A stretch of DNA of 64,000 bases from Agrobacterium fabrum str. C58 (GTDB lineage Bacteria; Pseudomonadota; Alphaproteobacteria; Rhizobiales; Rhizobiaceae): contig NC_003064.2 in assembly GCF_000092025.1 (NCBI RefSeq), forward strand, positions 310,001-374,000. Reading direction: 5' to 3'. A model generated the notes under the pieces. That model saw only the letters and a program-made list of their open reading frames with translations. It ran no database searches and had not been told where the DNA came from. Positions within the stretch are counted from its first letter, which is position 1. Each line of letters starts with the position of its first letter. Below are positions 37,092 through 46,354 of the stretch, piece by piece. A program made the translations under genes and the position numbers.

Positions 37092-40000
37092 TTACCACTT
37101 CACGCGTAGGCCCACCTGTCCCTTGACGGAGTAACTGTCGCCGAAGTCATTCAGGCTGGTCTGAACCAGAGCTTCGCCATAGATCGAGTACTTGTCGTCG
37201 TCCCAGCTATAGGTTCCCCCGAGCCCCAGTCCGGCCCAGACACGATCATTGCGGCTGGCGAGTCTCACGCCCTGGACATCGACCCTGGTGCCTTCGAGGA
37301 ACTCATAGTAGAGATTGCCAATGCCGTAGACGTGGGAGCGGTTGAGCAAGCCCTTGTCATTCTGCCACGCGCTTTCATGGTCGAGGGTCACACCGAGACG
37401 ACCTTGCAGGCTTTCTCCACGGTCGAGGCTGACACGGGCGCCGAATGTGTCGGTAAACGCGTCGAAGTCGACATTGGAATAGACCAGCTGGGCCTGCGGT
37501 GTGACGGACCAGCCTGGATCGATGGCAATGCGCGTGCCGCTTTCCAACGACAGTGTATAGCCAAAACCGTCATTGTTGTCGGTGAGGTTCGTGCGGGCAA
37601 GGAGAGAGTTGAGACCGCTTGTGTACCAGGTCATCTGGGCCTGACCGTCCAGATAGAAGCCATTCTCGCCATACCAGGTCAATGTCCCGCCAAGACCGTA
37701 ACCGTCCGTGCTGATCTCACCATCGCCCCAAACGGACCTGGTGTCGGTTTTGCCATGGGCGTAATGGACCGTGAACCCGCCAATCAGCTTGCCGCTTTCC
37801 GTTTCCGTCAACAGCCCATCAATGCCGGCCTGAAGCTTGAAGACATTCTGGTCGTACTCGGCGGCCGCGGCGGAGAAACGCGGCTCGATGTGGTTATGTA
37901 CGCCTTCAATGCGACCCCATACACCGTTTCCTTCGATCGCAACGCCTGCTCCTTCGGGAGTGGCATAAGGTGTGCCGACAGAAGCGCCATTACCGGCCCA
38001 GAAACGACTACCGACACGTTGCTGCAAGGTTGGGACGCCGTTCAGACCCAGCAATGCCTGAGGATATGCCTCATAGCTCGGAACACCGGCCTGGTAAAGC
38101 GGAGCAGTCGGCGTCGGATTCGACACGGTCAGTTGCGACCGCAAATACCAGTTGCCATCATTCGGTGATGAAGTGCCTCCCTGATAAAGCTGATAGGCGT
38201 AGGCGCCTGCAACGACCGCCTGCCTGTCGCCAATTGTGTAATCGCCAACGAGCGAGAAATACCCGTTGGAAGCACCGTTCACTTCGATGATACGGATACC
38301 TTCACTGGTCTGCGCACCCGTGCCTCCAACATTGTTGACGCCGACATTTGTCATGCCCGATGTGTCGCCATTGATGATGACCATATCCGTCTTGGAGTTG
38401 TCGTCACCAAGAGCAACATCGAACAGTATCTGTCCGCCATTGCCGTTATAGTTTCCACCGATGATGACAACATCGCCGACAGCATCATCTACCGTGGTGA
38501 TGGTTCCGGCATTGGCCACATCGCCGCTGAACGAATAGACCCCGGTTCCTCCGCCCGTCCCGACGAAAGCGGAGGTTGAATCAATCGTCATGTTGCCGTC
38601 GAAGGCGAGCGACGCTATGCCGTCAAGTCTAGACCTGTTGTCCAGGAACACACCGGTCGTTGCTTCGTCCGGTTCGCCGACATGCCATACACCGTCATCA
38701 ATCGACAGACTGGCTCCATCCAGATTGACAACTTCCCAATTGATGATCTTGCCGCCATTAGTCGTCGCCGTCACACCCTTAAGCGTAAGCGTATCGATCA
38801 TACCATCGGCAACCGAGGTATCATCACCGCCGTCAAGCACCTGAGAACCATCATAGGCCGATGCGCTTACCATAGCCGTATCGGAACCGTCCTGACCGTA
38901 GAAGCCGCCAGCCAGAGTGCCGCCCGTCCATGTGAACGTATCATTGCCTTCATGGTTTGTGACACCGTCGTTGCTTCGAGGGTCGTCTCTGTCGTCACCG
39001 TAGATATTACCGGCATAGGTTCCACCAGCCAAATTGAAGGTGTCATCGCCGAGGCCGAGGACCGCGTCACCGGTTACGATGCCGGCGCTGTTAACGACGA
39101 CATTACCGCCAATCGTGTCCGATGCAATCGGGCTACCCGCAACACCTCCGTCACGGATAGCAATCCCCGACGTTGCTGTGACCGTTGCCGAAGATGCAAT
39201 ATCGATGGTCGAGCCGTTCGCTGCAATCGTTTGAATACCCGCGCCCGCACCGCCACTCACTCTACTACCGACGCTGACCAGCGAGGCACCCGTACCCCTA
39301 TTCGACGCCAGAATGCCGGTTCTGCCAGCAATAGAACCCGCCGTCTGTCTCACCATCAGATCGGTGGCGCTGCTGGCATTACGCGAATAGACACCGTAGT
39401 CACCGGAGGCGATCACATCGCCGGACAGTGTAACCGTTGTTGAGCCGGTTCCCGCATTGTCTGCGAAAACACCATAGGTACCGCCTTTGACCGTTCCGGA
39501 TGTCTGGCTTACGAAGATACTGTCCGCTGGGGCCGCGTTATAAGCGTAAAGTCCAGCGCGTACGATTGCCGTGACATCGCCGGAACTGATGATCCTCGTT
39601 GAGCCGCTTCCCTGGTTATTGGCATACATGCCGAACCAATTGCCGGAGATCGATCCCGCGGTCTGGGTAAGAATGATATCTGTCCCGGCTGTGGAATTGT
39701 AGGCATAGACACCAAAGGTGTCGTTATTTGCCGCGCCAGTCTGGGTCTGGTTGATGACCCCGGCTGTTGTGATCGATATAGCGCCGGCCGCCCAATTATC
39801 GGCGCGGATGCCATGCGTATAACCGGTGATCGTGCTGCCGACTGCCTGGGTAATCGTGATGCCTGTCGCGTTAGCGAAATTTTGCGCCCATATGCCGTTT
39901 TCGGCTGCACCGTCCACATCGCCGGCGACACTAATTGCGGTCGCCCCAAATCCACGATTGGTTGTGGAAATTCCGTTATCCGCGCCAAAAATCGTCCCGC

Positions 40001-40670
40001 CCGTCTGACTGACGGTCAGGTCCGTTGCGAAGCCGTCGTTGGAAACATAGACACCATTACCGATTGTCCCAATCGCCGTGCCTGAGGATGTGATCGTTGT
40101 GGGACCTGTACCGGTATTGATGACATAGATTCCGTCAATGCCGGTGATGCTACCGTTCGATGTTATTTCAACCGCACCGGAAACATCATTGATCGCCAAA
40201 ATACCCTGCCCACCAGAGGACGTGATGGACGACGCATTTCCGTCCGTTATGGCGATCCCTCCGATCGTCTCGACTCTGATGGCCTCCCCAGAGGTTGACA
40301 AACCAAATCCTGGTTGTGTGACTACCGTTACGGGCGCAGAAGAAAAGATAACCGCTGACGGATCGCTGCCTGTGGCAGCACCCGAACAGCTCCAGGTTTC
40401 AGGGCCAGCAGGATCACAGCTACCTGCCAGCGATGGCGAAGACCAAATGAGCAACGATGTAAATGCCGCCGCCGAAACGACGGACAAACTTTCAAACGAC
40501 AGTACCAAACCCGCTTCACAAGGCGCTATTCCACCGACGATCCCCTTACACTTCCCCACTCGGCCGCCACTGATGAGCATGTTATTTGCTCGATTTGTAT
40601 CAGAATTATCGACGAAAGACCCATCCCCGCTAGATGGACGCTTCTCGAAAAATGCTGCAGGTACGGTCAT
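37092..40670 (-). CDS. Autotransporter outer-membrane protein with repetitive passenger (type Va)
   Basis: 1192 residues. The long N-terminus (hydrophobic stretch SVVSAAAFTSLLIWSSPSLA, cleaved before GSCDPAG) looks like an extended autotransporter signal; ATG 40580 is an alternative start. The passenger (about 85-480) has repeats of roughly 45 residues, each with a QT-x-G-x-I-x-G core and an A-x-N-x-G-x-G-x-T pattern, suggesting a beta-helix. A junction domain (VVIGGNYNGNGGQILFDVAL to YAYQLYQGG) precedes a C-terminal beta barrel of about 280 residues ending in GLRVKW, with a terminal Trp as beta signal. It likely acts as a surface adhesin. The catalytic triad of protease autotransporters was not seen. 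Confidence 0.88.
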   Translation of the reverse strand: MTVPAAFFEKRPSSGDGSFVDNSDTNRANNMLISGGRVGKCKGIVGGIAPCEAGLVLSFESLSVVSAAAFTSLLIWSSPSLAGSCDPAGPETWSCSGAATGSDPSAVIFSSAPVTVVTQPGFGLSTSGEAIRVETIGGIAITDGNASSITSSGGQGILAINDVSGAVEITSNGSITGIDGIYVINTGTGPTTITSSGTAIGTIGNGVYVSNDGFATDLTVSQTGGTIFGADNGISTTNRGFGATAISVAGDVDGAAENGIWAQNFANATGITITQAVGSTITGYTHGIRADNWAAGAISITTAGVINQTQTGAANNDTFGVYAYNSTAGTDIILTQTAGSISGNWFGMYANNQGSGSTRIISSGDVTAIVRAGLYAYNAAPADSIFVSQTSGTVKGGTYGVFADNAGTGSTTVTLSGDVIASGDYGVYSRNASSATDLMVRQTAGSIAGRTGILASNRGTGASLVSVGSRVSGGAGAGIQTIAANGSTIDIASSATVTATSGIAIRDGGVAGSPIASDTIGGNVVVNSAGIVTGDAVLGLGDDTFNLAGGTYAGNIYGDDRDDPRSNDGVTNHEGNDTFTWTGGTLAGGFYGQDGSDTAMVSASAYDGSQVLDGGDDTSVADGMIDTLTLKGVTATTNGGKIINWEVVNLDGASLSIDDGVWHVGEPDEATTGVFLDNRSRLDGIASLAFDGNMTIDSTSAFVGTGGGTGVYSFSGDVANAGTITTVDDAVGDVVIIGGNYNGNGGQILFDVALGDDNSKTDMVIINGDTSGMTNVGVNNVGGTGAQTSEGIRIIEVNGASNGYFSLVGDYTIGDRQAVVAGAYAYQLYQGGTSSPNDGNWYLRSQLTVSNPTPTAPLYQAGVPSYEAYPQALLGLNGVPTLQQRVGSRFWAGNGASVGTPYATPEGAGVAIEGNGVWGRIEGVHNHIEPRFSAAAAEYDQNVFKLQAGIDGLLTETESGKLIGGFTVHYAHGKTDTRSVWGDGEISTDGYGLGGTLTWYGENGFYLDGQAQMTWYTSGLNSLLARTNLTDNNDGFGYTLSLESGTRIAIDPGWSVTPQAQLVYSNVDFDAFTDTFGARVSLDRGESLQGRLGVTLDHESAWQNDKGLLNRSHVYGIGNLYYEFLEGTRVDVQGVRLASRNDRVWAGLGLGGTYSWDDDKYSIYGEALVQTSLNDFGDSYSVKGQVGLRVKW

Positions 40671-40945
40671 TCACGGTCCCCATTTGCTTTATATTCCGTC
40701 CCGATTGAAGCTGAAGAGTACTTCTCCCAGAACTATCTCCCCGAATCGAATTCGCCCAATGGTTGTTTCAGATGATTGGTCTCTATATTACTAAAATATA
40801 ATTAACGGTGAGCCCGAGGTTGCGTAACCGTTAGAAGACTGGAACGACGCAGCCGAAATGCCAATTGGTGTTCCGCATCCCCGCATCAAGCCGCTACTTA
40901 GCGTATTGATTTAGGGTGTCGTTGGTACACACCCCTCTCTGGAGC
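40671..40945. other. Divergent intergenic region upstream of autotransporter
   Basis: Contains an inverted repeat TAACGGT (40803-40809) and ACCGTTA (40827-40833), a candidate operator for the autotransporter on the minus strand. No gene recognised. Confidence 0.4.
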
Positions 40946-41006
40946 GTTAACCATATAGGGAACCGCTACCCCAAATCCGCTTCGGTTATGTTAACCGTTG
41001 GTAAAC
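40946..41006 (+). promoter_or_regulatory. TTAACCAT and TTAA-N7-TAAA boxes upstream of small coiled-coil gene
   Basis: GTTAACCATAT at 40946-40956 and TTAACCGTTGGTAAAC at 40991-41006. The first matches the TTAACCAT half-site and the second nearly matches TTAA-N7-TTAA, both described for the alphaproteobacterial cell-cycle regulator CtrA. The same two boxes with the same 44-base offset recur before the inverted paralogue at 55117. Confidence 0.5.
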
Positions 41007-41031
41007 AGAGGTGATTGGGCGGACCAACGAC

Positions 41032-41286
41032 GTGAGCTTTGTGTTGGAGAAACACTGGGAGCGGCTGCTTAAGGAGATCGCGGCCTGTGAAATGGCAGTT
41101 CGAGAGATCGAAACCGATCTTCGACTGCGCGCAATGTCGAACGACGCCAACGACAGAGAATTGGCCCTCCCGCGGCGACTAAAAGGTGAAAAGGCCGATT
41201 TGCTTCATCGTTACCAGAACCTGAGAGAAGCGTTCATTGCGCTGCTGTGCGAAAACGATATCGCGGCCGAGCAGTTTCCTGGCTGA
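41032..41286 (+). CDS. Small helical protein, paralogue of the gene at 54875-55117
   Basis: 84 residues from a GTG start conserved in both copies (VSFVLEKHWERLLKEIAACE). The rest is charged and helical, likely a coiled coil (MAVREIETDLRLRAMSNDAN, LKGEKADLLHRYQNLREAFI). No known domain recognised. An earlier in-frame GTG (41011) exists, but the paralogue shares the later one. The frame differs from its partner by scattered substitutions, so both are likely maintained. Upstream boxes suggest cell-cycle-type regulation. Confidence 0.65.
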   Translation: MSFVLEKHWERLLKEIAACEMAVREIETDLRLRAMSNDANDRELALPRRLKGEKADLLHRYQNLREAFIALLCENDIAAEQFPG

Positions 41287-41731
41287 GATCACAGGCTAAT
41301 CGTGTGAGCCTCCCTCAAATACGAAGTGTCATAGTATCGCCCGCCCGCGCACCTTGCAAATGCGCCTCCGTCCGCACCGTCGGAGCGTTCTGACCAGCCA
41401 AGCTTTTCGCTAAGCTCATTCCGATAGGTGCGACGACAGCTTGGTTGGTTTGCCATAATGTTCTGCTGTTCGATCCCGCAGTTGACGCTGAGACAGCACC
41501 CGATCGCCATCCCGCGTAAGAACCTGTCGGCCCGCAACATCATTAGCGGCCTAACCGCTTTCAGGCTGACGGAGGATGACGCGGCCATTCAGCATCGCAA
41601 AGGGCGGTCGCTTAAGGGCCGACTTTTGCACCTTACCTTTGTGACGGAAATTACACGGAAAATCCAGCGCGGCTGGCTCGCAAAACTTTGGAATTGTGCG
41701 ACAGCCGCGTTCCAGTTTTCGATGCGATTTG
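41287..41731. other. Intergenic stretch, no gene seen
   Basis: Open frames on both strands (for example plus 41428-41769 and minus 41289-41588) lack recognisable domains and are probably chance. No clear repeat. Confidence 0.4.
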
Positions 41732-42310
41732 TCAGCGCGTTCTCAGAAGGTACTCCAAGCCCCGCGTAAAGCCACGCGGCGCGACTGTGAGGTGATCCTC
41801 GTCATCGAAGACCACCGACTTCAATTGCAGATTCGGATAGTTTCGGCTCTGCAACGCTACTTCTAAAGCCCGGTTGTCGGCGACCATATCTACCGTCTGG
41901 TTGTAGCGCCGGTCGCCTTTGCGCTGCGCCTCATAGGCGCCGACATAAAGATAGACCTTCGCCGGCAGGTCCTTGTTCTGCGTGGCGTAGTCCGCTTCGA
42001 GCTTCAAGGTGTGGCGCTTATCGTATCAGAGAGAGGGGCTGCCAAGGATATAGCCGCTAAACAAGTCAGGTTCGGTGAACAGGATCTGTGCGCCGAGCAA
42101 AGCACCGTAGGAGTGGCCGAGGAAGAGCGATCTGGCGGGATCGGTCCGATAGCGAGTGGCGATAAATGGTTTCACCTGATCACCCAAATAACGCTGATAG
42201 GCCCGTCCCTGCCCATGGATCGCACCAGCAGGTGCGCTTTTTGGACCGTTCGACTTGGGGGGGGGAACACACCTTGCCGCAGCGATTCTTTTCGGCCCAT
42301 ATCTGTCGTA
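41732..42310 (-). pseudogene. Alpha/beta-hydrolase (esterase, Fes/IroE-like) with nonsense codon
   Basis: The minus strand reads RYGPKRIAAARCVPPPKSNG, HGQGRAYQRYLGDQVKPFIA, then LFLGHSYGALLGAQILFTEP (nucleophile elbow GHSYG), SGYILGSPSL, an in-frame TGA at 42026-42028 where this family usually has Trp, and YDKRHTLKLEADYATQNKDL ending with the catalytic-His region DDEDHLTVAPRGF. A single TGG to TGA change would explain the stop. The N-terminal part of the family is not visible upstream, and a run of nine G lies at 42257-42265. So it is a dead, probably truncated esterase. Confidence 0.78.
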
Positions 42311-42497
42311 GATATCAGGCGTAGAGTTGCCGTGTTAATCAGGTTTCGCAACGGGCTGACGGGATGTGCATGACTACAAAGAAAATTGCCAAGGAACTCG
42401 GTCACCGAGCTTTCGGTGATGACACCGCAAGCTTTACCTCGCTTTGGGCGCGGTCCAATGCTATCGCTATTGTTGTTGGAAACGGAGGAGGACAATC

Positions 42498-43148
42498 ATG
42501 GATCTGGTAATTCCCGGTGCAGCCAATCTCGGCCTGTTCATCAGTACCACGCTGGTGCTGCTTCTCGTGCCCGGCCCGGCAGTCCTTTATATTTTCGCGC
42601 GGTCGGTCGAGCAGGGCCGCTCCGCCGGCCTCGTTTCGATCCTTGGCATCCATACGGCGACGCTTGTTCATGTCGTCGCCGCCGCCGTTGGACTGTCGGC
42701 GCTTCTCGCCTCGTCCGCGCTCGCCTTCAGCGTGGTGAAATATGCCGGCGCGGCCTATCTGATCTGGCTTGGTCTCAAGAAGCTTTTTGGCCCGTCGGAC
42801 ATTCCCGATGTCGAGGGCGGTTTGCCGACGCGCAGCCGCATGCGCATCTTTCGCGAGGGCTTCATCGTCAACCTCCTCAATCCGAAGACAGCGCTGTTCT
42901 TTCTGGCCTTCCTGCCGCAGTTCGTCGAGGTTGACCGGGGCCATGTGGCGATGCAGATCGCTTTCCTCGGGATTCTCTACACGGCGATCGGCATTTTGAC
43001 GGATGGAACCTATGCGCTTGTGGCCGGCACCGCCGGCAACTGGCTGAAGCGCAGCCCCGTGTATCTGAAAGCCGAACGCTGGGTTAGTGGTTTTGTCTAT
43101 ATCGGCCTTGGCGTAACGGCCGCTTTCGCGGGCAATCAAAGGAAATAA
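42498..43148 (+). CDS. LysE-family amino-acid exporter
   Basis: 216-residue translocator of the LysE/RhtB family with about six hydrophobic segments. Marks: LLLVPGPAVLYIFARSVEQG, GIHTATLVHVVAAAVGLSAL, AGAAYLIWLGLKKLFG and REGFIVNLLNPKTALFFLAF. The chosen ATG 42498 has GGAGGA seven bases upstream; the frame extends back to 42444. Family members export amino acids or homoserine lactone. It is a single-gene unit ending in a strong bidirectional terminator. Confidence 0.93.
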   Translation: MDLVIPGAANLGLFISTTLVLLLVPGPAVLYIFARSVEQGRSAGLVSILGIHTATLVHVVAAAVGLSALLASSALAFSVVKYAGAAYLIWLGLKKLFGPSDIPDVEGGLPTRSRMRIFREGFIVNLLNPKTALFFLAFLPQFVEVDRGHVAMQIAFLGILYTAIGILTDGTYALVAGTAGNWLKRSPVYLKAERWVSGFVYIGLGVTAAFAGNQRK

Positions 43149-43245
43149 ACCGCCGGACTTCCCGGTCGTTACCCTGGCGGTTACCCCTGGGGGCGAAGAT
43201 CCGGAATTGACGGCATTCGATCCAGACAAACCTGAAAACCAGCAA

Positions 43246-43280
43246 GGGATCGGGAATTTGCGTTCCCGATCCCTTTTTTT
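43246..43280. terminator. Rho-independent terminator (likely bidirectional)
   Basis: GGGATCGGGAA (43246-43256), loop TTTGCG, TTCCCGATCCC (43263-43273), then seven T. The stem is 11 perfect base pairs. It ends the LysE gene; it also lies just past the stop of the YegP gene on the other strand, with a shorter A-rich side. Confidence 0.92.
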
Positions 43281-43282
43281 AG

Positions 43283-43471
43283 TCAAACGGTTGCTGTCGT
43301 CTGATCGACGGTTTCAGCGCCCGGCGAGTTTTTCTTGATGGATTCGATGGCGTTCAAGACAGAAGCCTTGGCCTTGTATCCTTCTGAGCTGAACATGATT
43401 TCGCCGTTCGATGCCCGGAAGCGGAACCGGAATTCGCCAGCCTTGTCCTTGAAAACCTCAAATTTGTACAT
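43283..43471 (-). CDS. YegP-family (DUF1508) protein
   Basis: 62 residues: MYKFEVFKDKAGEFRFRFRA, SNGEIMFSSEGYKAKASVLN and AIESIKKNSPGAETVDQTTA. This is the single-repeat DUF1508 pattern with F-E-x-F-K-D...F-R-F-R...G-E. Start ATG 43471 follows AAGGAAATACC; an upstream ATG at 43486 is in frame but without a conserved part. The function of the fold is not established; it is often stress-linked. It shares a terminator with the LysE gene. Confidence 0.88.
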   Translation of the reverse strand: MYKFEVFKDKAGEFRFRFRASNGEIMFSSEGYKAKASVLNAIESIKKNSPGAETVDQTTATV

Positions 43472-43522
43472 GGTATTTCCTTGCATTTCTTTTCAGGGGG
43501 TCCTCTCCTCGTGGAGAGGAGC

Positions 43523-43815
43523 TTACTTGGCGACGAGCTTGTTCTTGATCAGACCGACGATGATTTGCAGAATTAGGCCACCGACACCGCCACCCACGAG
43601 CTGACCGGCAATCGCGCCTATATCAAGACCACCGGCTGCCGCATTTTCAGCCGCTCCGAGCAGCGATCCGAGTACGGTTCCTCCGCCGAGGCCGCCGATC
43701 GCACCCGCGATCAGGTTACCGATCTGTCCAAGATCGGAATCCTTCAGTATCTTCCGCCGGCCGTGCCGCCAACCGCGCCGCCGATGAGTTGCGCCAATAT
43801 CGAAGCAATGTCCAT
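43523..43815 (-). pseudogene. Glycine-rich small membrane protein gene with one-base frameshift
   Basis: ATG 43815, behind GGAGAGGG, starts MDIASILAQLIGGAVGGTAG, then the frame meets TGA. The +2 frame continues with ILKDSDLGQIGNLIAGAIGG, GTVLGSLLGAAENAAAGGLD and ends IIVGLIKNKLVAK with stop at 43523. The span is 293 bases, one short of 98 codons, so one base is missing near 43745. A sequencing error is also possible. The protein would be Gly/Ala/Leu-rich and membrane-associated; it resembles small unknown rhizobial proteins. Confidence 0.7.
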
Positions 43816-43908
43816 TTCACCCTCTCCACAATGGTTTCCCTGACCATTCAGGGAAACAAACCGATTTCGATCCGCGTCTATGCCGGTTGGCAGCGACCTT
43901 ATGGCGAC

Positions 43909-44595
43909 TTAATCTTTCTCTCCGAAGAGCTTCCAGATCACGGCGCCGGCAGCACCACCGACGATCGGGGCAAGCCAGAACAGCCAGAGTTGCTGCAATG
44001 CCCATCCACCGACAAAGAGTGCCTGGCCGGTCGAACGGGCGGGATTGACCGACGTATTCGTGACCGGAATGGAAATCAGATGGATCAGCGTCAAGGCAAG
44101 GCCGATGGCAATCGGCGCAAAGCCTGCGGGAACCCTTCCATGTGTCGATCCCAAAATAACGATCAGGAAGAACGCCGTCAGAATGATTTCGATCAGCAGG
44201 GCCGAAACGAGGGAATATCCGCCGGGCGAATGCTCTCCATAACCATTGGAAGCAAAGCCACCGAGATCGATCCCTGCTTTGCCGGTGGCGATAACGTAGA
44301 GGGCCGCAGCCGCAACGATTGCGCCGGCTACCTGTGCGATGACATAGGGCACCAGGCTCGATGCCGGGAAGCGTCCGGCAACAGTCAGGCCGACAGAAAC
44401 GGCTGGATTGAAATGGCCGCCCGAAATGCCGCCGACCGCATAGGCCATCGTCAGGACCGTGAGGCCGAATGCGAGAGCAACACCTGTGAAGCCGATACCG
44501 AGTTCAGGGAACGCGGCGGCAAAGACGGCGCTACCGCACCCCCCGAACACCAGCCAGAACGTTCCAAAGAATTCCGCGAGAAGTTTTCGTCCCAT
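43909..44595 (-). CDS. aqpZ: Aquaporin Z
   Basis: 228-residue MIP-family water channel. Both NPA boxes are present: [20 protein letters not shown] and the second [20 protein letters not shown]. Residues around the filter, such as VSVG after the first box and S-T-G after the second, resemble water-specific AqpZ rather than glycerol facilitators. Six hydrophobic segments are visible. AGGAGGT lies six bases before the ATG at 44595. The N-terminus [20 protein letters not shown] is typical. It lies downstream of the frameshifted gene region but is independent. Confidence 0.95.
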   Translation of the reverse strand: MGRKLLAEFFGTFWLVFGGCGSAVFAAAFPELGIGFTGVALAFGLTVLTMAYAVGGISGGHFNPAVSVGLTVAGRFPASSLVPYVIAQVAGAIVAAAALYVIATGKAGIDLGGFASNGYGEHSPGGYSLVSALLIEIILTAFFLIVILGSTHGRVPAGFAPIAIGLALTLIHLISIPVTNTSVNPARSTGQALFVGGWALQQLWLFWLAPIVGGAAGAVIWKLFGEKD

Positions 44596-44752
44596 AAAAT
44601 GACCTCCTAGGTTAGACTTTTATCAACTTGTAGGTGTAGTCAGATCGCAGTCAAGACAAATGCCCAGGGTGAACCGGCCTCGTCTGGTCGTCTTCCGGAA
44701 AGGCGCGTGCTCCGGTGTGTCAGGTTACCACCTCTGCCGTCAGGCCGATCCA

Positions 44753-45624
44753 TTACTGCGGCTGCAGAAACACCGGGCCGACAATCCTGACCGGCCGCTC
44801 GATCAAAGGTTCGACTTCTTTGACGCTACCTGTCTCTTCCATCGATACTCTGTTTTCCTCGATCTTCGGGCGGAGTGCAGGTGGCGGAACCGAAACATCT
44901 GCCATTTCTTTAGACATCTGTTTTGTCTGTTGAAGCTCATAGATGCGGGCAACATAGCGATTCCAGTCACATTTCCGGAAGTTTTCCTGATCGCGATACC
45001 TGAACGCACGGGGGAAATCCTGATAGCTCGTCTGGCTGCGGATCGAAATCATTTGCTCCGTTCCGAGATTGGCATCTTCCAGAACATAGACGTCCATTGC
45101 CGGGTCTTCGCAGATATATTGGCATTGCCGCAGGATCGCATCCGCTGCATCGCTTGCGACGAATTGTGAGTTCGGCGCCGGGAAGAGATACCCGTCAGCG
45201 AGGCGCACGCAATAGAGCACGGCCCTGCCGGTACGAAATGTTCCAGCGAATTTTGAAGATGCATGTGCCGGAGATGTTGATTTCCGTTGCTGCCGTGCAG
45301 ACGCGCTGCAACCATCGGAACCGCGGGAAAACACTTTTCCTCCGAGGTCGGCGAGGTCGGCTTCCACCTTCTTCCTCTGGCCTGCAAGGTCGCGGCAGGC
45401 ATTAAAAAGCCCGCCAAGAGATTTTTCGTCCCCACATTGCCGCTTGCGCTCAATGGCCCGAACCGCGGCAAGTTGCCGTTGCAACTGGGCGGCCTGCGCG
45501 CTCGCTGCGGCGTCTTTCGACGAAAGCCGGCTGTTGCCGGGGCGCAGCTTTGGGCCTGCGCCCCGGTTTGGCCAATGACCAGCGGGAACAGAAGAAAAAT
45601 CACCGCCGACCGGAACCGTGTCAT
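44753..45624 (-). pseudogene. DUF2865-type protein with one-base frameshift after the signal peptide
   Basis: The start ATG 45624 gives a Sec signal (MTRFRSAVIFLLFPLVIGQT, AQAQ) in one frame. The remainder reads in another: SRLSSKDAAASAQAAQLQRQ, CGDEKSLGGLFNACRDLAGQ, VLYCVRLADGYLFPAPNSQF, CEDPAMDVYVLEDANLGTEQ and RFRKCDW-like segments to the stop at 44753. The Y-C-V-R...D-G-Y-x-F-P block is the DUF2865 signature. One missing base near 45562 would restore the frame, so this may be recent decay or an assembly error. It is coupled to the upstream 79-residue gene by ATGA. Confidence 0.75.
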
Positions 45625-45860
45625 TGACTGATACTCGGCTTATCGGACGACGGGAACGATGGGTTCACTCCGGCCCCAAGCACCGCCTCCGGATCGAGTT
45701 CCGCCACCAGAGTGGCAAGGGCAAAACGAAGATAGGCGGGCGATGTCACGCTATCGACCGATCTCAAGGTGGCGACCGAAACGTCGAGCCGTCTGGCAAT
45801 CTCTTTGTCTGACAGGGAAAGCACTCTGGCCGCACTGGCGAGATAAACGTTTCTGCTCAT
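45621..45860 (-). CDS. Small hypothetical protein coupled to SH3b gene
   Basis: 79 residues: MSRNVYLASAARVLSLSDKE, IARRLDVSVATLRSVDSVTS, PAYLRFALATLVAELDPEAV. The SDKEIARRLDVSVATLRS stretch looks like a helix-turn-helix but no family is recognised. It overlaps the SH3b stop by ATGA and its own stop overlaps the DUF2865 start by ATGA, so the three form a coupled set. No signal peptide. Confidence 0.6.
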   Translation of the reverse strand: MSRNVYLASAARVLSLSDKEIARRLDVSVATLRSVDSVTSPAYLRFALATLVAELDPEAVLGAGVNPSFPSSDKPSISQ

Positions 45861-46303
45861 CTGGGCTGCGGCCTTGGAGGACGCGGGCGATGGTCCCAAT
45901 GGGGCGGACGTGGGCGATGACCCCAGTGGGGTGGTCTTGGCGGACGCGGACGATGCTCCCAATGGGGTGGGCGCGGCTTGTGCACGATAACCGGCAGCCC
46001 GATGACCGGACCGATATGAATCACCGGTCGCCGCCGGTTCTGGTAGGTGGCCTGCAGATAATTGCTGGAAGCCCAGCCACTTTGTCCGGCAAAGATCACC
46101 TCGCACCAGCTATAGCCGTTCAGGCATCCGCGAATGGTCAGCGTCGCTCCGGCGGGAATGGTCCCCGTGCGGGGATATCGGGTTCCCGGCCCGGTTCTCA
46201 CATTCACATTGCCCGTCGCGTAGGCATTGGCCGCTTCTACGAGTGAAGGCAGGGAAATCCCCAAAAACAAAGCAAGCGCTGCAAGAATGTTTTTTGTCCG
46301 CAT
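45857..46303 (-). CDS. Secreted SH3b-domain protein with proline-rich tail
   Basis: 148 residues. A signal peptide (MRTKNILAALALFLGISLPS, cleaved near VEAA) precedes one bacterial SH3 domain (ANAYATGNVNVRTGPGTRYP, then TLTIRGCLNGYSWCEVIFAG and QSGWASSNYLQA). The tail, residues about 108-148, is a basic repeat of R-P-P-H-W and H-R-P-R-P-P units. Bacterial SH3 domains often bind peptidoglycan. It heads a three-gene coupled operon 50 bases from the end of the autotransporter gene at 46355. Confidence 0.9.
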   Translation of the reverse strand: MRTKNILAALALFLGISLPSLVEAANAYATGNVNVRTGPGTRYPRTGTIPAGATLTIRGCLNGYSWCEVIFAGQSGWASSNYLQATYQNRRRPVIHIGPVIGLPVIVHKPRPPHWEHRPRPPRPPHWGHRPRPPHWDHRPRPPRPQPR

Positions 46304-46354
46304 TTTCTACCCCCGGTTAATGCTCGGCCGCTGACTTTGCCCGCGGCGGCACGG

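Noticed and set aside
36799..37134. Plus-strand open frame of 111 codons before the autotransporter end
   Set aside because: It overlaps the autotransporter C-terminus antisense, has no domain and no clear ribosome site.
42402..43286. Long minus-strand frame of 294 codons
   Set aside because: It lies antisense to the LysE gene, whose family motifs are unambiguous; the frame is a GC-rich shadow.
43789..44610. Plus-strand frame of 273 codons
   Set aside because: Antisense to aqpZ, whose two NPA boxes are clear.
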